64,000 nt of DNA, taken from assembly GCA_019096065.1 (NCBI GenBank), contig JAGUCH010000008.1:1741001-1805000 (forward strand), read 5' to 3'. Of this stretch, positions 49,101-59,015 are shown piece after piece. Position numbers and translations under genes: made by a program. The DNA comes from Paracyclopina nana (lineage: Eukaryota > Arthropoda > Copepoda > Cyclopoida > Cyclopettidae). The notes under the pieces were generated by a model. It was not told the DNA's origin. It searched no databases and saw only the letters and a list, made by a program, of their open reading frames with translations. Every line of letters begins with the position of its first letter. The first letter of the stretch is position 1.

Positions 49101-50085
49101 GGCTACACCCAAGGGGATGTTGGCCTCGCCATGGGCAAGATGTATGGCAATGACTTTTCGCAGACCACCATCTCCAGATTCGAGGCGCTCAACTTGTCGT
49201 TCAAGAACATGTGCAAGTTGAAGCCACTCCTGGCCAAATGGCTTGAGGATGCAGACAGCTCGATGAACAACAACTCGTCTGGTGGCCTCTACTGCAACTC
49301 ACTCAGCGCTGCCGACACCCTGGGGCGCAGGCGTAAAAAGCGTACCTCCATTGAGACAACGGTGAGGATTGCCCTTGAGCGAGCCTTCAACCAAAACCCC
49401 AAGCCAACCTCCGAGGAGATCGCCTATGTGGCTGACAGCCTCAATATGGAGAAGGAGGTGGTGAGGGTGTGGTTCTGCAACCGGTAAGTGATATTATTCG
49501 AAAGAAACAGTGTTGCGGTGTCAGCCTGCAGACTCCTATCAGTACTTCCCTTTCCTTTTCATCAATGTTCTTGAGAAGGCGGCAAAAGGAAAAGCGCATC
49601 AATCCTCCTAACACTTCTAGCGGAGGTCCGTCCTCGCCGGCCTCGCCATCCATGGCCTCGCCAGGGGGCTTTTTTGGCGCTCATCCTGGAGGATCAGCCA
49701 CGCCTCCAACCTCACTGACTCCATTCTCAGGATCTCCAGGTTAGCCCCATGAATGACTGATTCTAGGAAAATGGTGACTAAAATGCTCCTAACAATTTCA
49801 GCCTCGCCAAGAGCCTCACCGAATACAGTTCCTCGGATGTCGTCACCATTGCCGATGACAAGTAGTGGCTTCCCACCATTCATGCCGTCACCCATCTTCT
49901 CTTCTTCGTTTGGAGCCTCCTCCATGATGTCCCAGCATCCCTTGAACTTCTCCAATGGCCCCAAATATGAGCCCAAGATGCTGGAGACCAAGTTTGAGCC
50001 CAACCTGTCCACCAATCGACAACTCATGAACAATTCTCAAATGGTGGATCGATCCCCATCTCCAGACCAGGATAACAATGCTTGA
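36697..50085 (+). CDS. nub/pdm2: POU gene A: POU class II (nubbin/pdm2/Oct1-like) transcription factor, nine coding exons
   Basis: Nuclear DNA-binding regulator of the octamer-binding POU class II family. I assembled it as join(36697..37186, 44861..44992, 47627..48273, 48329..48541, 48603..48881, 48937..49036, 49102..49483, 49579..49739, 49802..50085), 2,688 nt including stop, 895 residues. All junctions are GT-AG and the intron phases (1,1,0,0,0,1,2,1) join in frame. Visible parts: acidic run 210-222, basic KRRRK 240-244 (likely nuclear localisation), Gln/Leu-rich segment 374-402, His/Gln run encoded by exon 5, POU-specific domain about 598-672, 23-residue linker, homeodomain about 696-755 with the invariant RVWFCNRRQKEKR. 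The signature [13 protein letters not shown] and [20 protein letters not shown] fits class II, not class III. Start chosen: ATG in AAAAATGGC context, with an in-frame TAA at 36643 and no other ATG between. Which of nub or pdm2 it matches cannot be settled here; exon 1 is less certain than the rest. Confidence 0.9.
43340..43352 (+). promoter_or_regulatory. MORE-like POU dimer motif, copy 1
   Basis: ATGCATATTGCAT is the palindromic POU dimer site (MORE, ATGCATATGCAT) with one extra T. Its exact reverse complement recurs at 44064-44076 in the same intron. Confidence 0.4.
44064..44076 (-). promoter_or_regulatory. MORE-like POU dimer motif, copy 2
   Basis: Plus strand reads ATGCAATATGCAT, the exact reverse complement of the motif at 43340-43352. 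It lies about 800 bp before exon 2. Confidence 0.4.
44861..44992 (+). CDS. nub/pdm2: POU gene A coding exon 2
   Basis: A 132-bp exon with acceptor TTTTTTCAG and donor GTAATA, phase 1 at both ends. It encodes a His/Gln/Pro/Ser-rich segment (begins [14 protein letters not shown]). Being symmetrical, it could be a cassette exon. Gene B has no counterpart. Confidence 0.7.
44993..47626 (+). other. Intron 2 of POU gene A (2.6 kb)
   Basis: Apart from the splice sites I see no supported feature. An open frame at 46267-46683 looks like chance. A downstream promoter for a shorter isoform starting near exon 3 is possible but has no direct support. Confidence 0.5.
47627..48273 (+). CDS. nub/pdm2: POU gene A coding exon 3 (acidic region, NLS, conserved pre-POU motif)
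   Basis: Residues 208-423. It begins with an Asp/Glu run and a KRRRK basic patch. Next comes [13 protein letters not shown] (about 306-318), which matches [14 protein letters not shown] of gene B. Residues 374-402 form a Gln/Leu-rich helix-like segment ([19 protein letters not shown]) that also occurs in gene B and resembles the Gln-rich stretch of vertebrate Oct1. Acceptor CTTTTCCAG, donor GTAATA, phase 0. Gene B interrupts the same region with an intron right after LNQ; gene A does not. Confidence 0.88.
48329..48541 (+). CDS. nub/pdm2: POU gene A coding exon 4
   Basis: Residues 424-494, Pro/Ser/Gly-rich and low in complexity. It follows a 55-bp intron with acceptor CTCTTTTAG. A second in-frame acceptor nine bases downstream (CCTGCAG) would drop three residues. 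Donor GTAATA, phase 0. Confidence 0.8.
48603..48881 (+). CDS. nub/pdm2: POU gene A coding exon 5 (Gln/His-rich)
   Basis: Residues 495-587, opening with a long Gln/His tract followed by Pro/Ser/Gly-rich sequence. Two in-frame acceptors exist, AAAAAAG before 48603 and CTTCAG before 48609, so the first two residues are uncertain. Two in-frame donors lie close together: GTAATG at 48873 and GTAACA at 48882. I chose the second. Confidence 0.78.
48937..49036 (+). CDS. nub/pdm2: POU gene A coding exon 6 (start of POU-specific domain)
   Basis: A 100-bp exon, residues 588-621. It encodes PTRLDLP and then the first helix of the POU-specific domain ([20 protein letters not shown]). Gene B has RLDLP at the same place. 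The donor GTATGT splits the Gly codon (phase 1), exactly as in gene B. Confidence 0.93.
49102..49483 (+). CDS. nub/pdm2: POU gene A coding exon 7 (POU-specific domain, linker and most of the homeodomain)
   Basis: A 382-bp exon, the same length as its gene B partner. It encodes the rest of the POU-specific domain through [10 protein letters not shown], a 23-residue linker, and the homeodomain from [10 protein letters not shown] to WFCN. The recognition-helix residues VRVWFCNR, with Cys at position 50, are intact. The preceding intron is only 65 bp. Donor GTAAGT, phase 2. Confidence 0.96.
49579..49739 (+). CDS. nub/pdm2: POU gene A coding exon 8
   Basis: Completes the homeodomain ([10 protein letters not shown]) and continues into a Ser/Pro/Gly-rich tail. 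The acceptor GAGAAG before 49579 gives the family-invariant RRQK; the AG three bases upstream would insert an extra Arg. The donor is GTTAGC, a weak match, and reading through it meets TAG at once. Confidence 0.88.
49802..50085 (+). CDS. nub/pdm2: POU gene A coding exon 9 and stop
   Basis: Residues 802-895. Acceptor AATTTCAG, same frame as exon 8. The tail is Ser/Pro/Met-rich and ends [10 protein letters not shown], then TGA at 50083-50085. Gene B has no similar segment. Intron 8 is 62 bp. Confidence 0.82.
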
Positions 50086-50620
50086 GAAGCTTTTATATAT
50101 ACTAGTCTTGAATATCAAATTTAGCATCAAATGCCAGTACACCATCTATGTAAAAAAAATCAATGTCTGTGTATCCATAACTACAAAAAATTGAGTCCAA
50201 GACTCGGCTTTTGTACTAATATGTATTAAATAAGCTTAAATGTGTAAGAGAAGCCAATTGACAAAAAATCCTCCTGGTGACAAGTACCAAAATGATGATT
50301 AAGAAAAAATACCTAGAGATTTAGGCACAATACAGCATATATAGAAATATTCCTCATTATTATTGCTACATCCACTACTACTACTAAAATACAATATTTG
50401 ATGTGATTTGTGTACCACAGCTAAATAGACTCAGGCCATTTACAAAAATTCACGCTGAGGAAGTATATAGTGTAATTGTTGTTGTTGTGAAGCCTGAGAA
50501 AACTCCTACTACTTCTCCTCATTATCATTATTAACATCATTATTTGTGTTGCAACCTAATCCCAGTGAAAAGAAAACATGATGATCTTTTTTGCGAATAA
50601 AAATCATACCAGCATATTAT
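50086..50620 (+). other. 3' UTR of POU gene A (shortest form)
   Basis: AT-rich sequence after the TGA. The first AATAAA is at 50596-50601; others follow at 51105-51110 and 51660-51665, so longer 3' ends are possible. Where the transcript really ends cannot be read from sequence alone. Confidence 0.4.
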
Positions 50621-53600
50621 TAGAGAGCAAATAGCCGTGCTTCAAAGAGAAATACACTAATAATACTACAACACTCCCCCGCCTTTGGATCCTCGCATCA
50701 TCAGCCAAAATACATACGATACAGGGTGTAAAATACAGCGTAAACTGGATTTTTTAGCTTTTTCCACAGCATGAAAATATTTTGAAATGTGCTTGGATTC
50801 AGCAGGATTCATTCTTACAAATGTAAGCTTCATTTTACTCAAGTTTAAGTGCTACTTCAGTCTGTTACGTTTTTGCAGGCTGATGGTAATGGTGCATTAA
50901 TTTCTCCATTTTTATGAAAAATGTCTGACCTTGATTTCCATGACAATTTTAAGTGCACAAAAAAAACACATGATGAGCAGCTCTAGTTTCATCCATGTTT
51001 CAGCATTTGTAAGGAGAAATGAAATTAGTTTCATAGTCACCCTGTATTTAGCCAGACAGAATTTGGGACAGGGGTCGTCAATCGCAATCGTGTATTTATG
51101 AGCAAATAAAGAAACTCTCTAATATATCTAGCTACAGAGATGATCTGAAGGGAAAAAAAGAATTAATGGAATTCAAGCTTTTTGCCTTTTTAGCAAACCA
51201 TACGTAGCATAACTTGCAGGGTTCCACGTGGTTGAATGCAAAGTAGGAGAGCTCAAAATGTCTGATCAGAACGTGGAACTACTTCTGTATATGGAGCTGG
51301 TGTGCATGTAATTTATGGTCCTTGTGTTGTCTGTACAAAAATGCTCAGGAAAGCATCTAGATAATACACACGCATCCAGTAGTAGTACAGGGAGAATTGT
51401 AGAAAAAGGAAAATGAGGCAATAATGAGAAAGTCTCTGGATTTGTATATACACACACACACTGAGTGAGATCAGACACACTTGGTAGATATGTACAAATG
51501 CAGTGTGACTCATCTCTCACCAATAATTCCGATGCCAAGGCAAATTATTCCCCATCACAACAATCAGTGGAAATAAATGATATATTTCACTATATGGTCA
51601 TGCTTTCTTCTCTGCTTTCTTGTTTCTGTTTTGTGCTGTTGTGTAAATCGGCATCGATGAATAAAAGCTTTCATTTTCACTACATAATGTAGTCTGAAAG
51701 CTCCCTGGGTGGCAAGTAATCTTCTGGCAGCGAAAATGCGACACTTTGGAAACTTTATGTCCCATGTATGCATAAGAAGCCACTATCGGTCAAGTCGATG
51801 AGAAAAAGAAAGCCTTTCTCTAATTGAACGCTTAGTTGACCTAACTTAAGGTGCAAGTTCATCAAGTCATAGGAAGCAAGAAAAAAGCTTTCAGCCTTAA
51901 AAACATTGCATTTGCATTCTAAGACGAAATAAACTAGGATTGAAAGGCACTTTTCTTAATGCAAAATGATATTTTGGTCCATTGCTTTTGTATCATCGCC
52001 CCATGTGATGATGCATGGTAAATAGGGGAGGTGAAAGCATAGAGACCATAAAAGAGAAACTTCGATGGTGACAACGCCATCAAATGGGTGACCACGAACT
52101 CCCTCGGGGTGATATATTGGGTGTAGCTTTGTGTGTGCATACCATTCAGAAGGGGGAGAATGGCCATCTAAATTCAATTTTAGGGAAATGAGAAAAGTGT
52201 CAGCTGGGGAGAAATATAGACATGTTAAAGAACCTTTTCTTTTTTCTAATCCTAATGGAGAGCGGTCAAGTCTGGCCAACCAAGAAAAAAGGACATTTTG
52301 AATTCCAGCGGAAGTCAGATCGAATCATGAAGGTACACACCGGAAGGAATACTAGCTAGAAAGCTCCTTTTTATGTTTCCTCATGCAAGGTCCCACATAC
52401 CATATAGCTCGACTCTGACAAAGCTTTCACGAGCATTGTACAAAATTATCACTTTTCATATTGATAAGTGTCTACAAGCACTAATTTATTTTGGCCCCTC
52501 ATCACAAATCAACAATAAAATGTAAATCAGTTATTAAAAATGATTTAGTACCTTTATTATATACAAATTAAAAATAACCGATTAGAAAGCTGCAACCAGC
52601 CTACATTATGTTAATTATTGAACTAAAAATTATGCTTTTTTACTAATAAAAAGCATCATTCAGTTCTAGAATCAAATCAAGTTGGTATTGAGCCACCAAA
52701 AGACCAAAATCCACCCCCACATGCTACCGTACTAGTACTTCTATGAGATTAACTGGTTTTGGGTCCTATTTGACTAGATCCGTCTGGGGGACAGGTTTAG
52801 CCATGCAGAAAAATTGGAGGAGGGAAAAGGCAAAAGAGCGAGTAGCAAAATACTGAAGAATTGGACAAATCTGAATGATGTGCCAACCACAGCAAAAGTT
52901 CATTCCATATTTACGACTTGTGCGCTATGCAGCCAGAAATCTTGGCAAAGTTTGCCAACTCTCAAGAGCCAGTTTTCCCCATATTCCAATAGAGTGCGAG
53001 AAACTTTGTACATATTCTGCATTGGACATGGGGAATACCAGAGCCTAGTCCCAACCATTAAATAGGAGTTAAGCAAAGTGGCAAATTCATTTGCCTCAAA
53101 AAAGTAATGTTCACATTAGTTTTGACTTACTTTCGCTATTGGCCTCAAGCTTTCACTTTCTCTTTAGTTCACTGAAACATAAATGCATGTAGAAAATAAT
53201 AATCAAGTTTAATTTGCTCAAGATTTGCTCTTGCAGCTTATTGGTATGAGAATGAGCGTTTGCAGATGTGTGGTAGTAGGGTTAAAGGAGTGCAAATCTG
53301 GACGACCACAACAAAGTTCTTAAAGAAGGAAATAAAGGGGGGGAAATCGAAAAATCCCCTGGTTCTTTTCCATTTATAAGGAGATTTCACGCTGGTTGTG
53401 TGCGGTTAGATGCTATGACAATCAAATTACCAGATTTCGCTAGCACAGCCTTTGTTTTGCACATAAGAAGAAGAAGGGGAAAAACTGACCCCTTCTTAGT
53501 ATTGAAGCTTTATGGCTTTCCCAGCTATAATACAGCATATATGGCAATATTTGGAATTACCTGGGAGATTGGATGCCTTGCTGTAGTGTAGTAGTATTTG

Positions 53601-56600
53601 TATTCCACTGTAATGGATTCCTAATTTTGTAGGGCTCCTACCAAAACAGATCTATTTTTTATGTGTCAGCATAAGATGACTTCAAATCAAAGTAAGAGAT
53701 GAGATTTTATTAACATCCTTCAATTTTGCCGTCAGTCCAAAACTGAAATTAATTAAGCAAACTTTAAATGGGTTTGACTTCATTGTTCTATATATGTAAA
53801 AGAATGAATTTTAAAAAAGCCAGAAAAAGCCCATGAATAAAGTCCACCACCACTAGAAAGCTCCCATACATATTTATTTGCAAGATTGTGGCAATTGTCG
53901 CTTATCTAAATCCCCAGTCCAATTCCGGGCGAAATTGAATTGCCCAAGTAGAATAAAGTAATGCATAACACCCTTTCCATTGTTACTTCATTCCAAGTAC
54001 ATTTCTTTCAAAAACATAGTAGTAGAACAGGAAGTTCGTGACTCCTGCAAAAGTGGGCAAGTTGTCTCATTTCGCAGCTACAGCAGCACAGAATAAAGTA
54101 AGCTCATGATGTATTACATTTTCCCCCTTTTCAAAAAGAAAGCCTGCTAATTGGTTGTCATTTTTTGCCTTGACGAAGAGTTGGGAAAATCTCAAGAGTA
54201 TTTGCATTTCGTGCTATGAATTTGTGCATAATCTCGGAAATCACTAGCGTAATGACCAACTAGCAAATTGGCAACAATAACAAAACGCGTTACATAATTA
54301 TGCAATTATGTAAAGCATCGCTTATATTCAAAAGTTAATATAAGAAAGTCAATTTGTATGCTCGCATGAGCAGTCCATTATTATTCCACTTTTTTAGCTG
54401 GAAATTGGGCAAGGGGTGCACAAAGACCTCGTAAACGATGAAGTGTAGCTAAAAGGGTTCTTTACTGACCCCTCACCATCATCATCATCCATTTTATTAC
54501 ACTATATCACTCGTGAGGCAGCAGCAGTTGTTATATTCACTTTTCAGCCCAATGCGATGATAAATGAAGCAGCAAATTTTGCACTATTAATTTCGGGACA
54601 GCAGCATGTTACACACAGCTTTTTATATGAAAAATCGAGGGCGTGGCAGCTATTATTATTGTCAGCTTCTTCTCCTCCTTGAGCCTTGGTGCCATTTCTC
54701 AGCTTTTTCCCTTTTTTCAGCCCCCTTTTTAGCTAAGATCTCATTTCACGTCACGATCTGCTGTGCTAGAGCTCAAGTCGTTATTGTTTTTGCTCATCAG
54801 GACATCAGAGTTAAGCCATCATCATTATTAGAGTGTTCCACTGAGTATTTATGAAAAATGTGCGCCAAACATTCAGTCACTTATTTCGCTCGCTTCCTAT
54901 AGATTTTGGCACCAATTTCACTCTTGGTCAGTACACTTGTGATTTCCAAGATTATGCACAAAGTCGCGCCAAAAAATGCAAATCCCCCAACATTTTTCCC
55001 AAATAATTGTGATGTCAGAAAAAGCCACAATCTTTTCCTAAGATATAAAAGCAATTTCAGTATCGATGTTAGCTTACTATATAAATTGGTTTCAACCATT
55101 AAAGGCCGGATGTACTATGGCCAAAGTCCGGATTTTGTTTCTCTCAAACCACTAGATGAGTTATACTGAGCCATTTGCAAAATCCCCACATGGGGCAGCA
55201 GCTAGGAGCCAAAACCTCCCATGGAACACCCCTGAGATGATCATCATCAGGAGAGAGCCAAGCAGTGGAAATAAAGAAATAAATGGACATGGCTGGACAA
55301 CAGATAACGTTCAATACAAGAAAAATGGCAAGATCTCTCATTAAATGGATCCAATATGGCCGCTACAATTGTGCAGTGTGAAAAAACTTTATAGTACGTA
55401 CGTATATGCATCTCTTTGTCAGGAGGCAAATGGCTCGGAAGCGACATTAATGATCAAATTAATTATCCCACACGCAAGAATGATGAGTCATCCTCAGTAG
55501 ACTACCAGAGAGGAAATCGAGAAACATTTCGAACTAATGAATCCTGCTCATATATACTGTAAAAGTCCTTATCTAGTGTCAGAAATCATCCATATATGGA
55601 GTGGAATTGATGCCATGGTTTATCATTCTTTTGTGCAAACACTTCGAACAATTGGTATTTAGTTCGTCGTTATGTTTGATTAAAAAAAACAATATGACTT
55701 GCACACGATCAGATGTCATTTACCAATTGAGGATTGAGATTAATCAAAAGCTTTTAGAACAAAGTTCAGCTATGGAATTTAGCAAATATTCAAAAAGACC
55801 TATCAAGCATTTTCATTTTCTCGCATAGGAAAGGAAGAAGCTTTTTGTTTACAGTGAAAGCAATATAAAATGAGCAGCAAAAAAAAGCAGGTTATCATCG
55901 GGCATAAAAAGTCTCCTGATATATCGTTACGATGATAAGCACATGTCTTGCGTAGACAAATGAGCAAATTATTCCCTGTCCATTTTTTAGAATATACCAA
56001 AAAAGCCTGATGGTGGTATGCATGTAGCCTGGTACATAAGAAAAGCATCCTATCTACAAAAGTAGAGAAAGGGGTCACACTGAGAAAAGTAGGCCAGACT
56101 AATGGTAAACAATCCATTAGCATACCGACATTTGCCAGACTGGGTATTCACTTGTCTGGTACATTTGCGTATACCACACACATTGCAGTAGTAGTATGTA
56201 TACCAGAATAAGAGAAAGCTCATCAGTATGTACGCAAAGTAGCTCCTTTCTTCCGCATAGGGTACCAATCGATAACCTCTGTCTCGAGGCCACGCAGCCT
56301 CCAATGTGAAGAATACTCACTAATGAGACTGATCACGGTGGAAATGACCCCCAAAATGTACGCCACTTTTTAATTCTACCACAACTCCTTTGTAACGCAA
56401 AGATTTGTGAAGTGCGCCAAAATACCCTCACTCAACCTCGATGACGTGGCAAAAATCTCAGGACTTTGATATATTTATGCTGTAAGAAAGCAGCAAATAA
56501 TGTATTCTCAATATGGGTCCCTTGTGCGTCCCTATATTTTTGGTATAGTATCCTCATACATATTGGTAGCATAATACAAGTTCTGGTTCAGCTAGTCTCC

Positions 56601-56939
56601 TAGTAAGATTGTTGCCCCAAGGGAAAGTCTGCGAAACTGGACAGGGTAGAAACACACACGCATATGCACATAATCTCTACAGCTGAATTTAACCATGCTG
56701 TTGGCTCGTGCTGAGCTCCAGTTCAAAGCAGATGTGGCATCATGGCTTTTGTTGAAAATTGAATAATCATGCATTGACTATATATATACCATGGACCACA
56801 ACAAAGCCATTGTGTATCATCGCTCTTTTGATGCTAATAGCGATAAATAAAGATTTGACGACATTCAAGCCAAATGTTTGCAGCCATTTGTTCGCTCAAC
56901 TCAAGTGGAGCTTTTAATGCAGAGTTTGAAGCCTTTGGC
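50621..56939. other. Interval between the convergent POU genes, first part
   Basis: No supported gene. It holds later candidate poly(A) signals for gene A and octamers at 51910, 54200 and 54976. Open frames here are short and overlap in several frames, as expected by chance. Confidence 0.5.
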
Positions 56940-57345
56940 CTGGATCAGCTGGTCCTGATTGCAGCGCAATTTCGGTCATAATTTCAGCTGCTGTTTGTAA
57001 TTGCGCTGCAATTTAAGTGGATCAGCTACTACAGATAATTGCAGCGCAATTTCGGCGAGCAAAGCAGCGGCGGAACTTTAAGAATAAAGTCAACCAAACC
57101 TTTGCAATTTAAGTTGGCCTAACTTTTGGCCTTATTTGCCATAACAGAGGCTGTTTTTGATAGTTTAAGCTCTAATGATCCCATTTTTGAATTTTGGTCT
57201 TAAAGTTTGAATATAAACCCAATATAGAAGTAATTTTTGAGCATGGCAAAAATTGGATTACAATTACCAGCTGATCGCTGTTATGTTGACAATTGCATCG
57301 CAATTACGGCGCTCAAAATTGCGGTGAAATAACCAGCTGATCCAG
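56940..57345. mobile_element. 406-bp inverted-repeat element (MITE-like)
   Basis: The ends are CTGGATCAGCTGGT and ACCAGCTGATCCAG, a perfect 14-bp inverted repeat. Inside, GATTGCAGCGCAATTTCGG occurs near 56957 and, nearly unchanged, near 57038, with an inverted AATTGCGCTGCAATTT near 56999. The element has no coding capacity. CCTTTG occurs on both flanks and may mark a target-site duplication, but the exact boundary is unclear. It sits about 1.4 kb from the 3' end of gene B. Confidence 0.6.
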
Positions 57346-57606
57346 ACCTTTGATTTATGCCACCATTCAAAAGTGCCCACAAGTTGTGCTTAACTCAAAT
57401 TGTCTTTTGAAAGCGAATGTTTTGCATAGAACTGATGTTCAATGTTTTGAGATCATGACTAACTTAAAGGAATTCCATAAACTGTACCAGATCTGCGCCA
57501 TATTTAAGCTCATAGATTATTTTTAATTTTTTGTAGCCATCAATAATTCCACCTTGTGTGCTGCAGTGAATAATTGATGATGTTATAGCCAAGAGCTGAC
57601 CTAATT

Positions 57607-58086
57607 TTGTTCAAGATGCTTTCCAATAATCCAGAGAAGGAATTGATAAAAAAGAAATCTAATCTATGTGCACTTTACGAAACGGTTGCTGCCACTCTAG
57701 CAGAAAAGCCTGTTACAGAAATGTTTTCCTTTCTCTCACTGAATTTTAAGAAGCTCTTAAAAATTAGCAATAACAAAATCCTTTTAGCAGCAAAAGCAGC
57801 TCTATGTACAGCATCCAGTAAACCCCTTTTTCAACTAGGGGATAAAAGGGGGAAGGGCTTCCAAATTCCTGAATCTCATTTGAATAAACTTGAAGCTCCC
57901 AACAATTCAGAGTTCAATGGAGAGCTAGGGGAGGAGCTAGTAAAGTTTTTTAAACTATGCAAATGCAAGGGCTGCAGGCAAGTAGACAAAAACTCCACCT
58001 CCTCTGATTTTGCTTTCTACCTTTTTCTCCCTTGGGCTTTCTTTGAAAAGATCAGCAGCTACTTTTACATAAATATTGAATGCTAG
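57607..58086 (+). CDS. Doubtful ORF, 159 codons, hypothetical
   Basis: From ATG 57607 (a second ATG is at 57616) the frame stays open to TAG 58084. It is rich in Lys and Leu; a Cys/Lys cluster CKCKGC lies about two-thirds along. I recognise no family, signal peptide or membrane segment. From base composition I would expect about 0.1 open frame this long in the window by chance, so it is suggestive only. It lies antisense to the region downstream of gene B's likely 3' end. Confidence 0.18.
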   Translation: MFKMLSNNPEKELIKKKSNLCALYETVAATLAEKPVTEMFSFLSLNFKKLLKISNNKILLAAKAALCTASSKPLFQLGDKRGKGFQIPESHLNKLEAPNNSEFNGELGEELVKFFKLCKCKGCRQVDKNSTSSDFAFYLFLPWAFFEKISSYFYINIEC

Positions 58087-58439
58087 CTGTGAAAGCCAGC
58101 TAGGGGACCAGTGATGTTGAAACTTGCAATCTAGATTGAACTTTTCACTGCCAAACACACACACACAATGTTGAGCTAATCAAGCTGAGAGTTGTGCTAC
58201 TAGTACATAGTATATGTGATTCAACATCTGTTTGCTGAATTTTTTAAACGTCAAAGGGGAGGAGATTTCAAGCAGAAAATCACAACAACTCCAAACAACC
58301 CTGTTCTTAACATGATCATGATGTTCACCCTTTTTTTAGTGGATACAGTAGCTAATTTTGGTGTCAGCTTTGAGAGACACATGTAGATCTTTCAAAATGG
58401 CCAGAATGATGAAATGAATGGCAACAGTTGTAATAACCA

Positions 58440-58445
58440 TTTATT
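58440..58445 (-). terminator. Candidate poly(A) signal of POU gene B
   Basis: Minus-strand AATAAA about 330 bp after the stop codon. It is the first such hexamer downstream. Confidence 0.5.
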
Positions 58446-58774
58446 CAAAATGGATGTATAAGTCCTTTTTGCAGTATACACATTTTCTCCATAGATAAAC
58501 TAGCATATTACACACATTTGGTTCTACATAGAAAATTAAGCAGCATAATTTTTTAGCTTGTTGTGCAACATACAATGATAATTAAGGTTTGGAAATCTTC
58601 ACTGGGAATTAGTTCATCACCGGTCACAAAGTTAATAATTCTCTTATTTAAAGCATTCATAGTAATTTTGTACGTTTTTTCACTGGGATACAGTATACAG
58701 AGTGCTGTGTGGCTTATTTGGCAAGGTTTTTTTTGAGATCATATTATTAATCATAAATGTAGCGCTTCCGAGCT

Positions 58775-59015
58775 TCAATCTGTCGAGGATTGTCTTGAAG
58801 CCAGAGCCATGGCATTGAATCCTCCATGGTGTCCAACCAAGGCCAGAGGATGGAATTGAAATTGGTTAGGTGATCCAGCTGAAGAAGAATTTGGAGGGGG
58901 AGGTGTCAAAGAGGACAGAGAGGCTGTGAAGAGGTTTTTTGTATATTCAGTGGAGGACCCATTGCTCCCAGTTGGAGACAGGCAAGCAGGATTGATGCGT
59001 TTCTCCTTTTGCCTC
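58775..59015 (-). CDS. nub/pdm2: POU gene B coding exon 5 and stop
   Basis: Acceptor CTTATCAG; completes [10 protein letters not shown] and adds a 70-residue Ser/Pro/His-rich tail ending in TGA at 58775-58777. The tail does not align with that of gene A. Confidence 0.9.
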
